NCBI GenBank assembly: GCA_903919165.1
Contig: CAIXHJ010000233.1
Span: forward strand, 1-8,372
Direction: 5' to 3'
Source: an uncultured Holophagaceae bacterium
Lineage (GTDB): Bacteria > Acidobacteriota > Holophagae > Holophagales > Holophagaceae
DNA: 8,372 nucleotides
In this document: positions 1-5,376 of the stretch, in pieces
Layout of the letters: each line of letters starts with the position of its first letter
How positions within the stretch are numbered: the first letter of the stretch is position 1
Notes under the pieces: generated by a model
Databases searched by the model: none
What the model was told of the DNA's origin: nothing
The model's input: only the letters and a program-made list of their open reading frames with translations
Made by a program: the position numbers and the translations under genes

Positions 1-1
1 C

Positions 2-568
2 AGCATCTTCGACCAGTCCAGACCCTTCCAGACCAGACGCTTTAACATCTCGGACCTCAGGCATCACAGCATGACCGTGGCAGCCGGAGCCAAGGCCATC
101 GCCCAGAGGGAGAACCTGGGACGGTCCCTGACGGATCAGGCCTTTATCGGCGGGGTGCTGCACGATGTCGGCGTGCTGGTCCTCGCCTCGAATTTTCCTG
201 AAACCTATGACAAGGTGGTGGACCTGGTGATCTCTGAGAAAGCCACCCTCTGCGCCGCAGAGCAGGAATGCTTTGGCGTGACCCATGCTGAGGTCGGCGC
301 CTACCTTCTGGGCCTCTGGGGATTGCCTGGGCCGATCTTGGACATCGTGAGCAAGCACCACAGCGTGACCCTGCAGGACGAAGCACAGGTCACCCCCCTC
401 CTCGCGGTGCATGCCGCCGACGTGTTGTGTGGCATCCAAGCCTGCCATCCTTTGTTCGAGATTGGACCGCTGGAACGGACGGCCATGGAAGGTGCGAGCC
501 TGGTGAACCGCCTGGAAGCCTGGGAAGCCCTGGCACGGGAAGCTGCCGCTGGAAAGGGAGGTGCATGA
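2..568 (+). CDS. HDOD-domain signalling protein, C-terminal part (5' end outside window)
   Basis: The reading frame is open from the left edge (first full codon at base 2) to the TGA at 566-568, giving 188 visible residues. An ATG at 71 is internal: the residues before it (SIFDQSRPFQTRRFNISDLRHHS) align with the usual HDOD helix ending in a His-Ser, so the true start lies upstream of the window. HDOD signatures seen: the HHS motif followed by alternating alanines, GVLHDVGVLVLA (the HD-like 'LLHDIGKLVLA' segment), HAEVGAYLLGLWGLP and a final KHH. HDOD proteins are non-enzymatic or poorly understood relatives of HD phosphohydrolases that act as signalling adaptors in the cytoplasm. The 3' end overlaps the following response-regulator gene by 4 bases, suggesting the two work in one pathway. 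Whether an N-terminal receiver, EAL or other domain precedes it cannot be seen. The family call is firm; the specific role is unknown. Confidence 0.9.
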   Translation, partial: SIFDQSRPFQTRRFNISDLRHHSMTVAAGAKAIAQRENLGRSLTDQAFIGGVLHDVGVLVLASNFPETYDKVVDLVISEKATLCAAEQECFGVTHAEVGAYLLGLWGLPGPILDIVSKHHSVTLQDEAQVTPLLAVHAADVLCGIQACHPLFEIGPLERTAMEGASLVNRLEAWEALAREAAAGKGGA

Positions 569-570
569 TG
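554..570 (+). promoter_or_regulatory. Shine-Dalgarno and ATGA start/stop overlap coupling the HDOD and regulator genes
   Basis: A strong purine-rich ribosome site (AAGGGAGG, 554-561) lies inside the end of the HDOD gene. It is followed by two consecutive in-frame ATGs at 565 and 568. The first overlaps the HDOD stop as ATGA (565-568). Spacing from the GGGAGG core is 3 nt to the first ATG and 6 nt to the second, so the second may be the real start. The arrangement predicts translational coupling. Confidence 0.7.
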
Positions 571-1716
571 GTCACGAGGATCCTCTTGGTGGACGACGAG
601 GAGAACATCCTCCATGGCTACCACCGCGTACTGAGGCATGCCTTCGAGTTGGATGTGGCCCTCGGCGGAGCCCAGGCGCTTCAGGCCATGGAGCGCCATG
701 GCCCCTATGCTGTGGTGGTCGCAGACATGCGCATGCCCGGAATGAGCGGTCTCGAACTGCTGGCGGAGGCGAGTTCCCGCTTTCCCGACACCACCCGCAT
801 CATGCTCACGGGGAATGCGGACCAGAAGACCGCCATGGATGCCGTGAACCGCGGCCAGGTGTTCCGCTTCCTCACCAAGCCTTGCCCCGCGGAGGAGCTG
901 GAACTGGCCATCCGCGCGGGACTGCGTCAGTACCAGCTCGTGGTCGCGGAAAAGGAACTGCTGGAGCAGACATTGACCGGCGCCATCACCGTGCTGTCCG
1001 AACTCCTCGCGAGCGTGGATCCGGTCCTGTTCAGCCGAAGCCAGGTGGTGCGGGAACGGGGTGCCCGCCTGGCGAGGATGCTGGGATGCGAAGAAGTCTG
1101 GGCGGTCGAGATGGCCGCGCTACTGGCGCCCATCGGACGGATCGCCCTGCCCACCCGGGCCGTCCAGGCCTCGGGGAATCGGGCCTTGGTGGATGCCCTC
1201 CTCGCCGCGGTTCCGGAAGTGGGAGCCAGACTGCTTCAGCCCATTCCGCGCCTCGAAGGCGTGGCCAGGATCATTCGCTACCAGGCCAAGGGCTATGACG
1301 GGTCCGGCACGCCTGCGGACGAGGTCCAGGGCGATGCGCTCCCCCTGGGGTCCCGGATTCTCAGAGTGCTGTGGGATTTCTCGGAACTCGACGCGTCGCG
1401 CCGGAGCCACACGGTGACCCTGGAGGAGCTGCGGCTGAGGCCGAAGCCCTACGATCCCGCGGTGCTGGAGGCGCTCGGCGACCTGCTCGCCTTCGCTCCG
1501 CCGATACCCCTCATCCAGGGCTGTCGGCTGCGCGACCTCCGAGCCGGGATGACCCTGGCCTCGGACATCCAGACGGAAGACGGAGGGCTCGTGCTGCCCA
1601 CCGGGCTCCGGCTGGGGCCGGGCCACCTGGAACTCCTGGGGAGCCTGGCGATCTTGCTGGAGCTGCGGGAACCGATGTCCATCCTGCTTCCAGATGGGGA
1701 ATCCCATGAAGCCTAG
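565..1716 (+). CDS. Response regulator: receiver domain plus degenerate HD-GYP-like output domain
   Basis: The product is 383 aa counted from the ATG at 565. Residues 1-120 form a complete CheY-like receiver: acidic pair D10/D11, phospho-acceptor D54 in VVVADMRMPGMSG, T82 in IMLTG, and K105 in FRFLTKPC. A helical linker (about 120-145) leads to a domain laid out like HD-GYP, but the key residues are gone. The segment that should read LLHDIGKI reads LLAPIGRI (about 186-193), and the HHE-x-DGSGYP segment reads YQAKGYDGSGTP (239-250). It should therefore neither bind the di-iron centre nor hydrolyse cyclic-di-GMP, and probably serves as a protein-protein or ligand-sensing module. Phosphorylation by an unseen histidine kinase is inferred. 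It is coupled to the upstream HDOD gene. The long open frame upstream of 565 overlaps the HDOD gene and is not part of it. Confidence 0.9.
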   Translation: MMVTRILLVDDEENILHGYHRVLRHAFELDVALGGAQALQAMERHGPYAVVVADMRMPGMSGLELLAEASSRFPDTTRIMLTGNADQKTAMDAVNRGQVFRFLTKPCPAEELELAIRAGLRQYQLVVAEKELLEQTLTGAITVLSELLASVDPVLFSRSQVVRERGARLARMLGCEEVWAVEMAALLAPIGRIALPTRAVQASGNRALVDALLAAVPEVGARLLQPIPRLEGVARIIRYQAKGYDGSGTPADEVQGDALPLGSRILRVLWDFSELDASRRSHTVTLEELRLRPKPYDPAVLEALGDLLAFAPPIPLIQGCRLRDLRAGMTLASDIQTEDGGLVLPTGLRLGPGHLELLGSLAILLELREPMSILLPDGESHEA

Positions 1717-1771
1717 GGCGCACCTGGCGACGGGGGGACAGGCCATGGCCCAGGAAGGCGTACCCAAGGAG

Positions 1772-1797
1772 GTCGTTGCGATCCGCACCACAACGAC
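1772..1797. other. Small hairpin after the regulator gene
   Basis: Perfect 7-bp inverted repeat GTCGTTG (1772-1778) / CAACGAC (1791-1797) with a 12-nt loop, 55 bases past the regulator stop. No T-run follows on either strand, so it is not a classic intrinsic terminator. It may be part of the convergent termination region between the regulator and smpB, or chance. Confidence 0.3.
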
Positions 1798-1816
1798 GCC
1801 ATGAACGGTCCATATG

Positions 1817-1856
1817 CCGCGGAACGGGGAACCATTCGGAACCCCGTGCCCTGCGG
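1817..1856. terminator. Imperfect long hairpin in the convergent regulator/smpB gap
   Basis: Nested arms: CCGC (1817-1820) with GCGG (1853-1856), ACGGGG (1824-1829) with CCCCGT (1842-1847), and CC/GG around an ATTC loop. It sits between two convergent genes, where a bidirectional terminator would be expected, but neither side has a T-tract. The rest of the 193-bp gap (1717-1909) shows no convincing ORF, tmRNA or other RNA gene. Confidence 0.3.
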
Positions 1857-1893
1857 ACCGCCTGCATCCACCTTTGTTCATCCCCTTGTCGAA

Positions 1894-1919
1894 GCGGGAA
1901 CAGGACGATCTACTCCCGC
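1894..1919 (-). terminator. Possible hairpin over the smpB stop codon
   Basis: Perfect 6-bp arms GCGGGA (1894-1899) and TCCCGC (1914-1919) enclose a 14-nt loop holding the smpB TAG. On the minus strand the stem is followed by TTCGAC rather than a U-run, so intrinsic termination is doubtful. Confidence 0.2.
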
Positions 1920-2365
1920 GAACCCTTGCGGATGCGGTCCATCTCGCGCTTCTGCTCGCGCTCTTTAAGCGCCTCGCGCTTGTCGCTGTGGGCCTTGCCT
2001 TCGGCCAGGGCCACCTTCACCTTGATTATTCCCTTGGCGTTCAGATAGATCGCCAGCGGGATGATGGTGAGGCCCTTGCGCACGACCTTGGCGGTCATCT
2101 TGGTGATCTCGGCCTTGTGCAGCAGCAGCTTGCGGGGGCGCAGCGGGTCATGGTTGGCGTAGGTGCCGAACTCGTAGGGTGAGATGTGGGCCTGCTTCAG
2201 CCATAACTCACCACTCGCAACATCGACATAGGCGTCCTGCAACTGACCCAGGCCCGCCCGCAGGGCCTTCACCTCGGTGCCCTGGAGGGCGATCCCCGCC
2301 TCCCAGGTCTCGAGGACATGGTAGTTGTGGAAGGCCTTGCGGTTGCGGACGAGATCCTCAGACAT
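1910..2365 (-). CDS. smpB: SsrA-binding protein SmpB
   Basis: The protein is 151 aa, within the usual 145-165 aa of the family. SmpB binds tmRNA (SsrA) and delivers it to stalled ribosomes in trans-translation, tagging the incomplete peptide for degradation and freeing the ribosome. Visible family features: the N-terminal NRKAFHNYHVLETWEAGIALQGTEVKALR block, the ISPYEFGTYANHDPLRPRKLLLHK core (usually '...NHDPxRxRKLLLHK'), the beta-strand KGLTIIPLAIYLN, and the basic C-terminal tail GKAHSDKREALKEREQKREMDRI, which enters the mRNA channel. The common 'GKKxYDKR' is GKAHSDKR here. The ATG at 2365 has only a weak upstream GAGG. A -10-like TACACT lies 6 bases upstream of the ATG (2372-2377), with no recognisable -35. 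No ssrA gene is seen in the adjoining sequence. Confidence 0.97.
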   Translation of the reverse strand: MSEDLVRNRKAFHNYHVLETWEAGIALQGTEVKALRAGLGQLQDAYVDVASGELWLKQAHISPYEFGTYANHDPLRPRKLLLHKAEITKMTAKVVRKGLTIIPLAIYLNAKGIIKVKVALAEGKAHSDKREALKEREQKREMDRIRKGSRE

Positions 2366-2410
2366 CGCCTCAGTGTAGCGCCCCGGTAGACTTGTCCTTT
2401 TGGGATGGTC

Positions 2411-2431
2411 AGGGCCTGCCTTCGAATTGGG
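2411..2431 (+). repeat. Left terminal inverted repeat of the bipartite element
   Basis: Twenty-one bases beginning AGGGCCTGCCTTCG. They match the reverse complement of 2661-2681 at 20 of 21 positions (one A/G difference at position 15). The left flank is TGGTC, which is not repeated at the right flank. Confidence 0.85.
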
Positions 2432-2442
2432 GTGCGGCCGCG

Positions 2443-2542
2443 CAAGGGGCGCCGCCCAAGCGAGACAAGGAGAACGACGATGACAATAGCGGCACTATTG
2501 GCGAGGAGTTCGACGCGGTATCGCGCCGGGCGCCGCCCCTTG
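2443..2542. repeat. Hairpin unit A of the bipartite element
   Basis: The outer arms CAAGGGGCGCCGCCC (2443-2457) and GGGCGCCGCCCCTTG (2528-2542) are complementary at 14 of 15 positions. The tip is a perfect 6-bp stem CAATAG (2484-2489) / CTATTG (2495-2500) with the 5-nt loop CGGCA. Outer arms and tip share one centre at about 2492, so this is one long interrupted stem-loop rather than separate palindromes. Confidence 0.75.
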
Positions 2543-2555
2543 CCCCCCGGGACGT

Positions 2556-2644
2556 GGCCAGCCGCACCCCTGGCTGCGTTACCGACCTCGAACGATGTGC
2601 CGCATCGCCCTTCGGCCGTTGCCTGGCCATGGGCGCGGCTGGCC
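2556..2644. repeat. Hairpin unit B of the bipartite element
   Basis: Outer arms at 2556-2574 and 2626-2644 are complementary at 17 of 19 positions, including a perfect GGCCAGCCGC / GCGGCTGGCC at the base. The tip is CGATG (2593-2597) / CATCG (2603-2607) with the loop TGCCG, which is the reverse complement of unit A's loop. Both share the centre 2600. The stem sequences differ from unit A while pairing is kept. Confidence 0.75.
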
Positions 2645-2660
2645 GGCGTCGCGGCACACA

Positions 2661-2681
2661 CCCAATCCGAAGGCAGGCCCT
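2661..2681 (-). repeat. Right terminal inverted repeat of the bipartite element
   Basis: Inverted partner of 2411-2431 (20 of 21 matching). It ends one base before the dedA ATG codon at 2683, so the purine-rich GAAGGCAGG inside it is the only candidate ribosome site for dedA. Confidence 0.85.
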
Positions 2682-2682
2682 A

Positions 2683-3339
2683 ATGCTGACGAAGCTCCTC
2701 GCCCCGATCGTCGCCTGGATGGTGGCCCTCATGGCCGCCATGGGACCCCTGGGCGTCCTGCTGCTCATGGCCATCGAGAGCGCCTGCATCCCGCTACCCA
2801 GCGAAGTGATCATGCCCTTCGCGGGCTACCTGGCCTACAAAGGACAGCTCACGTTCTTGGGCCTGGGCGCGGGCAGCCCCGTGGCGCAGATCTGGATCGC
2901 GGGCATCTTCGGGGCCCTGGGCTGCAACCTGGGCAGCATCCCCGCCTACGAAGTGGGCGCCTGGGGCGGACGGCGGGCCGTGGAGAAGTACGGTCGCTAC
3001 ATCTGGCTGCACACGGGCCACCTGGACCAGGCCCACCGCTTCTTCGAACGCTACGGTTCCGAGGCCATCATCCTCGGCCGTCTGCTGCCCGTGGTGCGCA
3101 CCTTCATCGCCCTGCCTGCCGGTATCGCCCACATGAACCGCACCCGCTTCCATCTCTACACCTTCGTGGGCAGCCTGCCCTGGTGCCTCACCCTCGCGTG
3201 GATCGGCTACAAGCTCGGCGAGAAATGGAACACCCTGGGCACCACCTTCCACAAACTCGACACCGTCATCGGAGGACTGCTCCTCCTTGGTGTAGCGTGG
3301 TTCGTGTACGATCATTTGAAAAACAGAATCAAGCATTGA
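2683..3339 (+). CDS. DedA-family inner-membrane protein (VTT domain)
   Basis: The protein is 218 aa, typical of DedA proteins (about 200-220). Family members sit in the cytoplasmic membrane; recent work links the DedA/VTT superfamily to phospholipid (including undecaprenyl phosphate) translocation and envelope homeostasis. Seen here: a first hydrophobic stretch with GPLGVLLLMAIESACIPLPSEVIMPFAGYLA (E32 and the PxPSE motif at 37-41), a second hydrophobic block with GALGCNLGSIPAYEVGAWGG (77-96), FERYGSEAIILGRLLPVVRTFIALPAGIA (121-149) holding the conserved G-R-x-x-P-x-x-R and PAG, and a C-terminal membrane helix ending in a basic tail NRIKH. I start it at ATG 2683 because the DedA N-terminus fits. 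The frame stays open to 2179, but upstream of 2683 it reads through the repeat and antisense to smpB. The start abuts the repeat. No specific substrate can be assigned. Confidence 0.93.
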   Translation: MLTKLLAPIVAWMVALMAAMGPLGVLLLMAIESACIPLPSEVIMPFAGYLAYKGQLTFLGLGAGSPVAQIWIAGIFGALGCNLGSIPAYEVGAWGGRRAVEKYGRYIWLHTGHLDQAHRFFERYGSEAIILGRLLPVVRTFIALPAGIAHMNRTRFHLYTFVGSLPWCLTLAWIGYKLGEKWNTLGTTFHKLDTVIGGLLLLGVAWFVYDHLKNRIKH

Positions 3340-3349
3340 AGAAGATTCA

Positions 3350-3497
3350 CCACGAAGACTGGAAGACCACGAAATAAACGCATGAAATTCTTCATGGAAT
3401 TCATGGGTTTTCGAAGTTCAGGGATTCCAACTGGAGGCTGGTCGATAACCAGGTGTTTCTTCTCCTGTCCTTGTTCGTGGTCTTCCTGTCTTCGTGG
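3350..3497. repeat. Palindromic intergenic repeat of the CACGAAGAC type
   Basis: Two 24-nt arms, 3350-3373 (begins CCACGAAGACTGGAAGACC) and 3474-3497 (ends GTCTTCGTGG), are reverse complements at 23 of 24 positions and enclose 100 bp. Inside are a bulged inverted repeat CATGAAATTC / GAATTCATG (about 3380-3404) and a 5-bp hairpin CTGGT-CGATA-ACCAG (3438-3452). The interior is more AT-rich than the neighbouring genes. It fills the convergent dedA/pip gap (3340-3504), so it may act as a bidirectional transcription end. Similar CACGAAG-rich palindromes are, from my recollection, scattered between genes in various environmental bacteria; that is memory, not a search. No coding sequence is visible in it. 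Confidence 0.7.
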
Positions 3498-3504
3498 TAG
3501 ATCC

Positions 3505-4479
3505 CTAGCTTTTCCCTGATTCTGCGAACCGATCCGTCGCCGCCACCAGGGCCCGCGAGATGCCGGCTTCATAGGCGCTGTGTCCGGCGTCGGGGACGAT
3601 GATGAGGTCGGCCTCAGGCCAGGCCTTGGAGAGCTCCCAGGCGCTTTCGAGGGGGCAGACCATGTCGTAGCGGCCCTGGATGATGGCCCCGGGGATGCCC
3701 TTCAGCCTCGGGGCGTCGCGCAGCAGCTGGGCCTCCTCCATCCAGCCCTTGTTCAGAAAATAGTGGCACTCGATGCGGGCGAAGGCGAGGCTGGTGGCTT
3801 CGTCGCCGTAGGAGGCGATGAAGTCGGGATCGGGGATGAGCTTGCTGGTGGCACCCTCCCAGATGCTCCAGGCCTGGGCGGCGGGCAGGTTCACGGCGGG
3901 GTCTTCGCTGAACAGGCGCTTGGCGTAGGCCTGCAAGAAGTCGCCGCGTTCGGCCTCGGGGATGGCATCCCGGTAGGGCTCCCAGGCATCGGGGAAAATG
4001 CGGCTGGCGCCCTCCTGGTTGAGCCAGTCCACCTCGCGCTGGCGCAGCAGGAAGATGCCGCGGAGGATCAGTTCGGTCACGCGTTCAGGATGCTTCTCCG
4101 CGTAGGCGAGGCCCAGCGTGGCGCCCCAGGAGCCGCCAAAGACCATCCAGTGGTCGATGCCCAGGCGTTCGCGGATGCGCTCGATGTCGGCCACCAGGTC
4201 CCAGGTGGTGTTCTCGCGCGCCTCGGCGTAGGGCGTGCTCAGGCCGCAACCGCGCTGATCGAAGAGGATGATGCGGTACCGGTCGGGGTCGAAGTAGCGC
4301 CGGTGCTTGGGACTGGTCCCGCCGCCGGGCCCACCGTGCAGGAAGATCACTGGCCTGCCCTCCGGATGGCCGCTTTCTTCGACGTGCAGCTCGTGCAGAT
4401 CCGACACCTTCAATCGATGCACTTTGTGGGGCTCAATGGCCGGATAGAGCCAGCTGACAGGATCCTTGCGAAGGGACAT
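3505..4479 (-). CDS. pip: Prolyl aminopeptidase (proline iminopeptidase, S33)
   Basis: The protein is 324 aa, the normal length for the monomeric bacterial enzyme (about 310-320). It is an alpha/beta-hydrolase that removes N-terminal proline from peptides (EC 3.4.11.5), normally cytoplasmic; no signal peptide is seen. Motifs: oxyanion-hole HGGPGGG (48-54), FDQRGCGLSTP (73-83), nucleophile S117 in GGSWGATL, acid D272 in GRYDMVCP, and H300 in DAGHSA. The triad is therefore complete. The helical cap region (about 140-240) includes WSIWEGATSKL and the ARIECHYF segment typical of the family. A good ribosome site AGGAG (complement of 4486-4490) precedes the ATG at 4479. It is the last gene of the probable five-gene - strand operon, 9 bp after the EamA gene. 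Confidence 0.96.
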   Translation of the reverse strand: MSLRKDPVSWLYPAIEPHKVHRLKVSDLHELHVEESGHPEGRPVIFLHGGPGGGTSPKHRRYFDPDRYRIILFDQRGCGLSTPYAEARENTTWDLVADIERIRERLGIDHWMVFGGSWGATLGLAYAEKHPERVTELILRGIFLLRQREVDWLNQEGASRIFPDAWEPYRDAIPEAERGDFLQAYAKRLFSEDPAVNLPAAQAWSIWEGATSKLIPDPDFIASYGDEATSLAFARIECHYFLNKGWMEEAQLLRDAPRLKGIPGAIIQGRYDMVCPLESAWELSKAWPEADLIIVPDAGHSAYEAGISRALVAATDRFAESGKS

Positions 4480-4485
4480 GAAGCA

Positions 4486-4490
4486 CTCCT
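4486..4490 (-). promoter_or_regulatory. Ribosome binding site for pip, overlapping the EamA gene stop
   Basis: AGGAG on the minus strand, 6 bases before the pip ATG. It overlaps the last bases and stop codon (4489-4491) of the upstream transporter gene, consistent with translation of both from one message. Confidence 0.6.
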
Positions 4491-5376
4491 ATACGAAGAA
4501 CAGCGCAGTGGCGCCCGCGAGGGCCAGCAGGGTTCCAAGAACGGCATGACCGCCCACCTTCTCCCTGAAGACGAAGTGGGACACAGGCAAGAGGATGATG
4601 GGCGAGAGCGACATCAGCGTGGCCGCCACGCCCATGGGGGCCTTGGTGATGGCGACGAGGGACAGCACCACGCCCAGGACGGGGCCGGTGACCGCGCCGA
4701 GACCGATGAAGGTCGTGGCCCGCCCATCGCGCAAGGATCCGAGGGTGCTGCGCAGGCGGCCAGCGGCACCGAAGTAGAGCAGGAGGGCGACCACGCCCGC
4801 CGTGACCCGGATGAGGTTCGCCGAGATGGGCGGGAAGTCTCCCGCCAGGCCGAACTTGCTGAAAACCAGGCCGATGGACTGGCCCAGGGCCCCGCCGATG
4901 CCCAACAGAACGCCCCGCCAGAGATGGGGATGGGCCTCCTGCTCCCCCCCGCCCCAGACCACCCAGGCGATGCCGCCGAGGGTGACGACCATGGCGAGGA
5001 CCTTGGGCAGGCTCAGGCTCTGTCCCAGGAACAGCCAGGCAAGCAGGGCGCTGAAGATGGGCGAGAGGGTCATCAGGAGCATGGCCAGCCGCGCGCCGAT
5101 GAGCACGAAGGCCTCGAAGAGCACCGCGTCGGCCAGAGCGAAGCCGATGAAGCCCGACAGGCCCAGCCAGCCCAAGCGGGCGCTGCCTGCCTGCACGGGG
5201 AAGAGGCTGCCGTACACCGCGAGATGCACCAGGACCAGCATCACCCAGGCCATGAGCAGGCGGCCCAGGTTCACCGAGGCCGAGCCCACCCGTCGCCCCG
5301 CCACCGTGAAGCACACGGAGTTCAGCGACCAGCAGAGGGAGGTGAGAAGGGCGGCGCTTTCGCCGAGATAGGTCAT
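4489..5376 (-). CDS. EamA-family (DMT superfamily) permease
   Basis: The protein is 295 aa counted from ATG 5376, which overlaps the hemW stop as ATGA. Family members are ten-helix inner-membrane carriers built from two EamA repeats that move small metabolites. Here the first repeat (about 1-140: LGESAALLTSLCWSLNSVCF ... LSPIFSALLAWLFLGQSLSL) and the second (about 152-295: GVLLGIGGALGQSIGLVFSKF ... LSPIILLPVSHFVFREKVGG) each carry the characteristic 'sP...all...flgE' end. In the first repeat the usual glutamate is Q (FLGQ); the second keeps E (FREK). The loop around residues 142-150 (GGGEQEAHPH) joins the halves. The frame stays open upstream to 5502, but that part lies within hemW. Substrate unknown; neither sequence nor neighbours define it. 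Confidence 0.92.
   Translation of the reverse strand: MTYLGESAALLTSLCWSLNSVCFTVAGRRVGSASVNLGRLLMAWVMLVLVHLAVYGSLFPVQAGSARLGWLGLSGFIGFALADAVLFEAFVLIGARLAMLLMTLSPIFSALLAWLFLGQSLSLPKVLAMVVTLGGIAWVVWGGGEQEAHPHLWRGVLLGIGGALGQSIGLVFSKFGLAGDFPPISANLIRVTAGVVALLLYFGAAGRLRSTLGSLRDGRATTFIGLGAVTGPVLGVVLSLVAITKAPMGVAATLMSLSPIILLPVSHFVFREKVGGHAVLGTLLALAGATALFFV

Larger units (their letters stand above)
2411..2681. repeat. 271-bp bipartite inverted-repeat element (REPIN/MITE-like), two hairpin units head to head
   Basis: This element fills almost the whole smpB-dedA gap. Its ends are inverted repeats matching at 20 of 21 positions (2411-2431 and 2661-2681; outermost AGGGCCTGCCTTCG). Between them lie two hairpins centred at about 2492 and 2600. 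The midpoint of the two hairpins (2546) is also the midpoint of the terminal repeats, so the element is symmetric. Read inward from each end, the same loop CGGCA occurs exactly 79 bases from the terminus, followed by a shared CGAGG. The halves are thus diverged inverted copies of one ~135-bp unit. Folded, it would make an outer stem with two side arms. It encodes no convincing protein and no target-site duplication is seen. It could be a non-autonomous transposable repeat, a recombination site or a structured RNA. The class name is inference. Confidence 0.75.

Noticed and set aside
1120..1881. A 253-codon - strand open frame opposite the response regulator
   Set aside because: Shadow of the regulator's coding frame; rich in Pro, Arg, Gln and Gly with no family motif.
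1717..1909. A tmRNA (ssrA) gene next to smpB
   Set aside because: No alanyl-acceptor-like end with CCA, no tag-peptide frame ending in Leu-Ala-Ala, and the gap is shorter than a normal ssrA.
2179..2682. Extending dedA upstream to an ATG at 2179
   Set aside because: The added residues are antisense to smpB and translate the repeat; the DedA family N-terminus begins at 2683.
2401..2691. Target-site duplication flanking the bipartite element
   Set aside because: The flanks TGGTC (left) and AATGCTGAC (right) share no direct repeat, so insertion by a duplicating transposase is not shown.
2269..2813. Several 90-134-codon frames on both strands across the smpB-dedA gap
   Set aside because: They run through the inverted-repeat element and into smpB or dedA. 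The symmetric palindromic structure explains the sequence better than a protein does.
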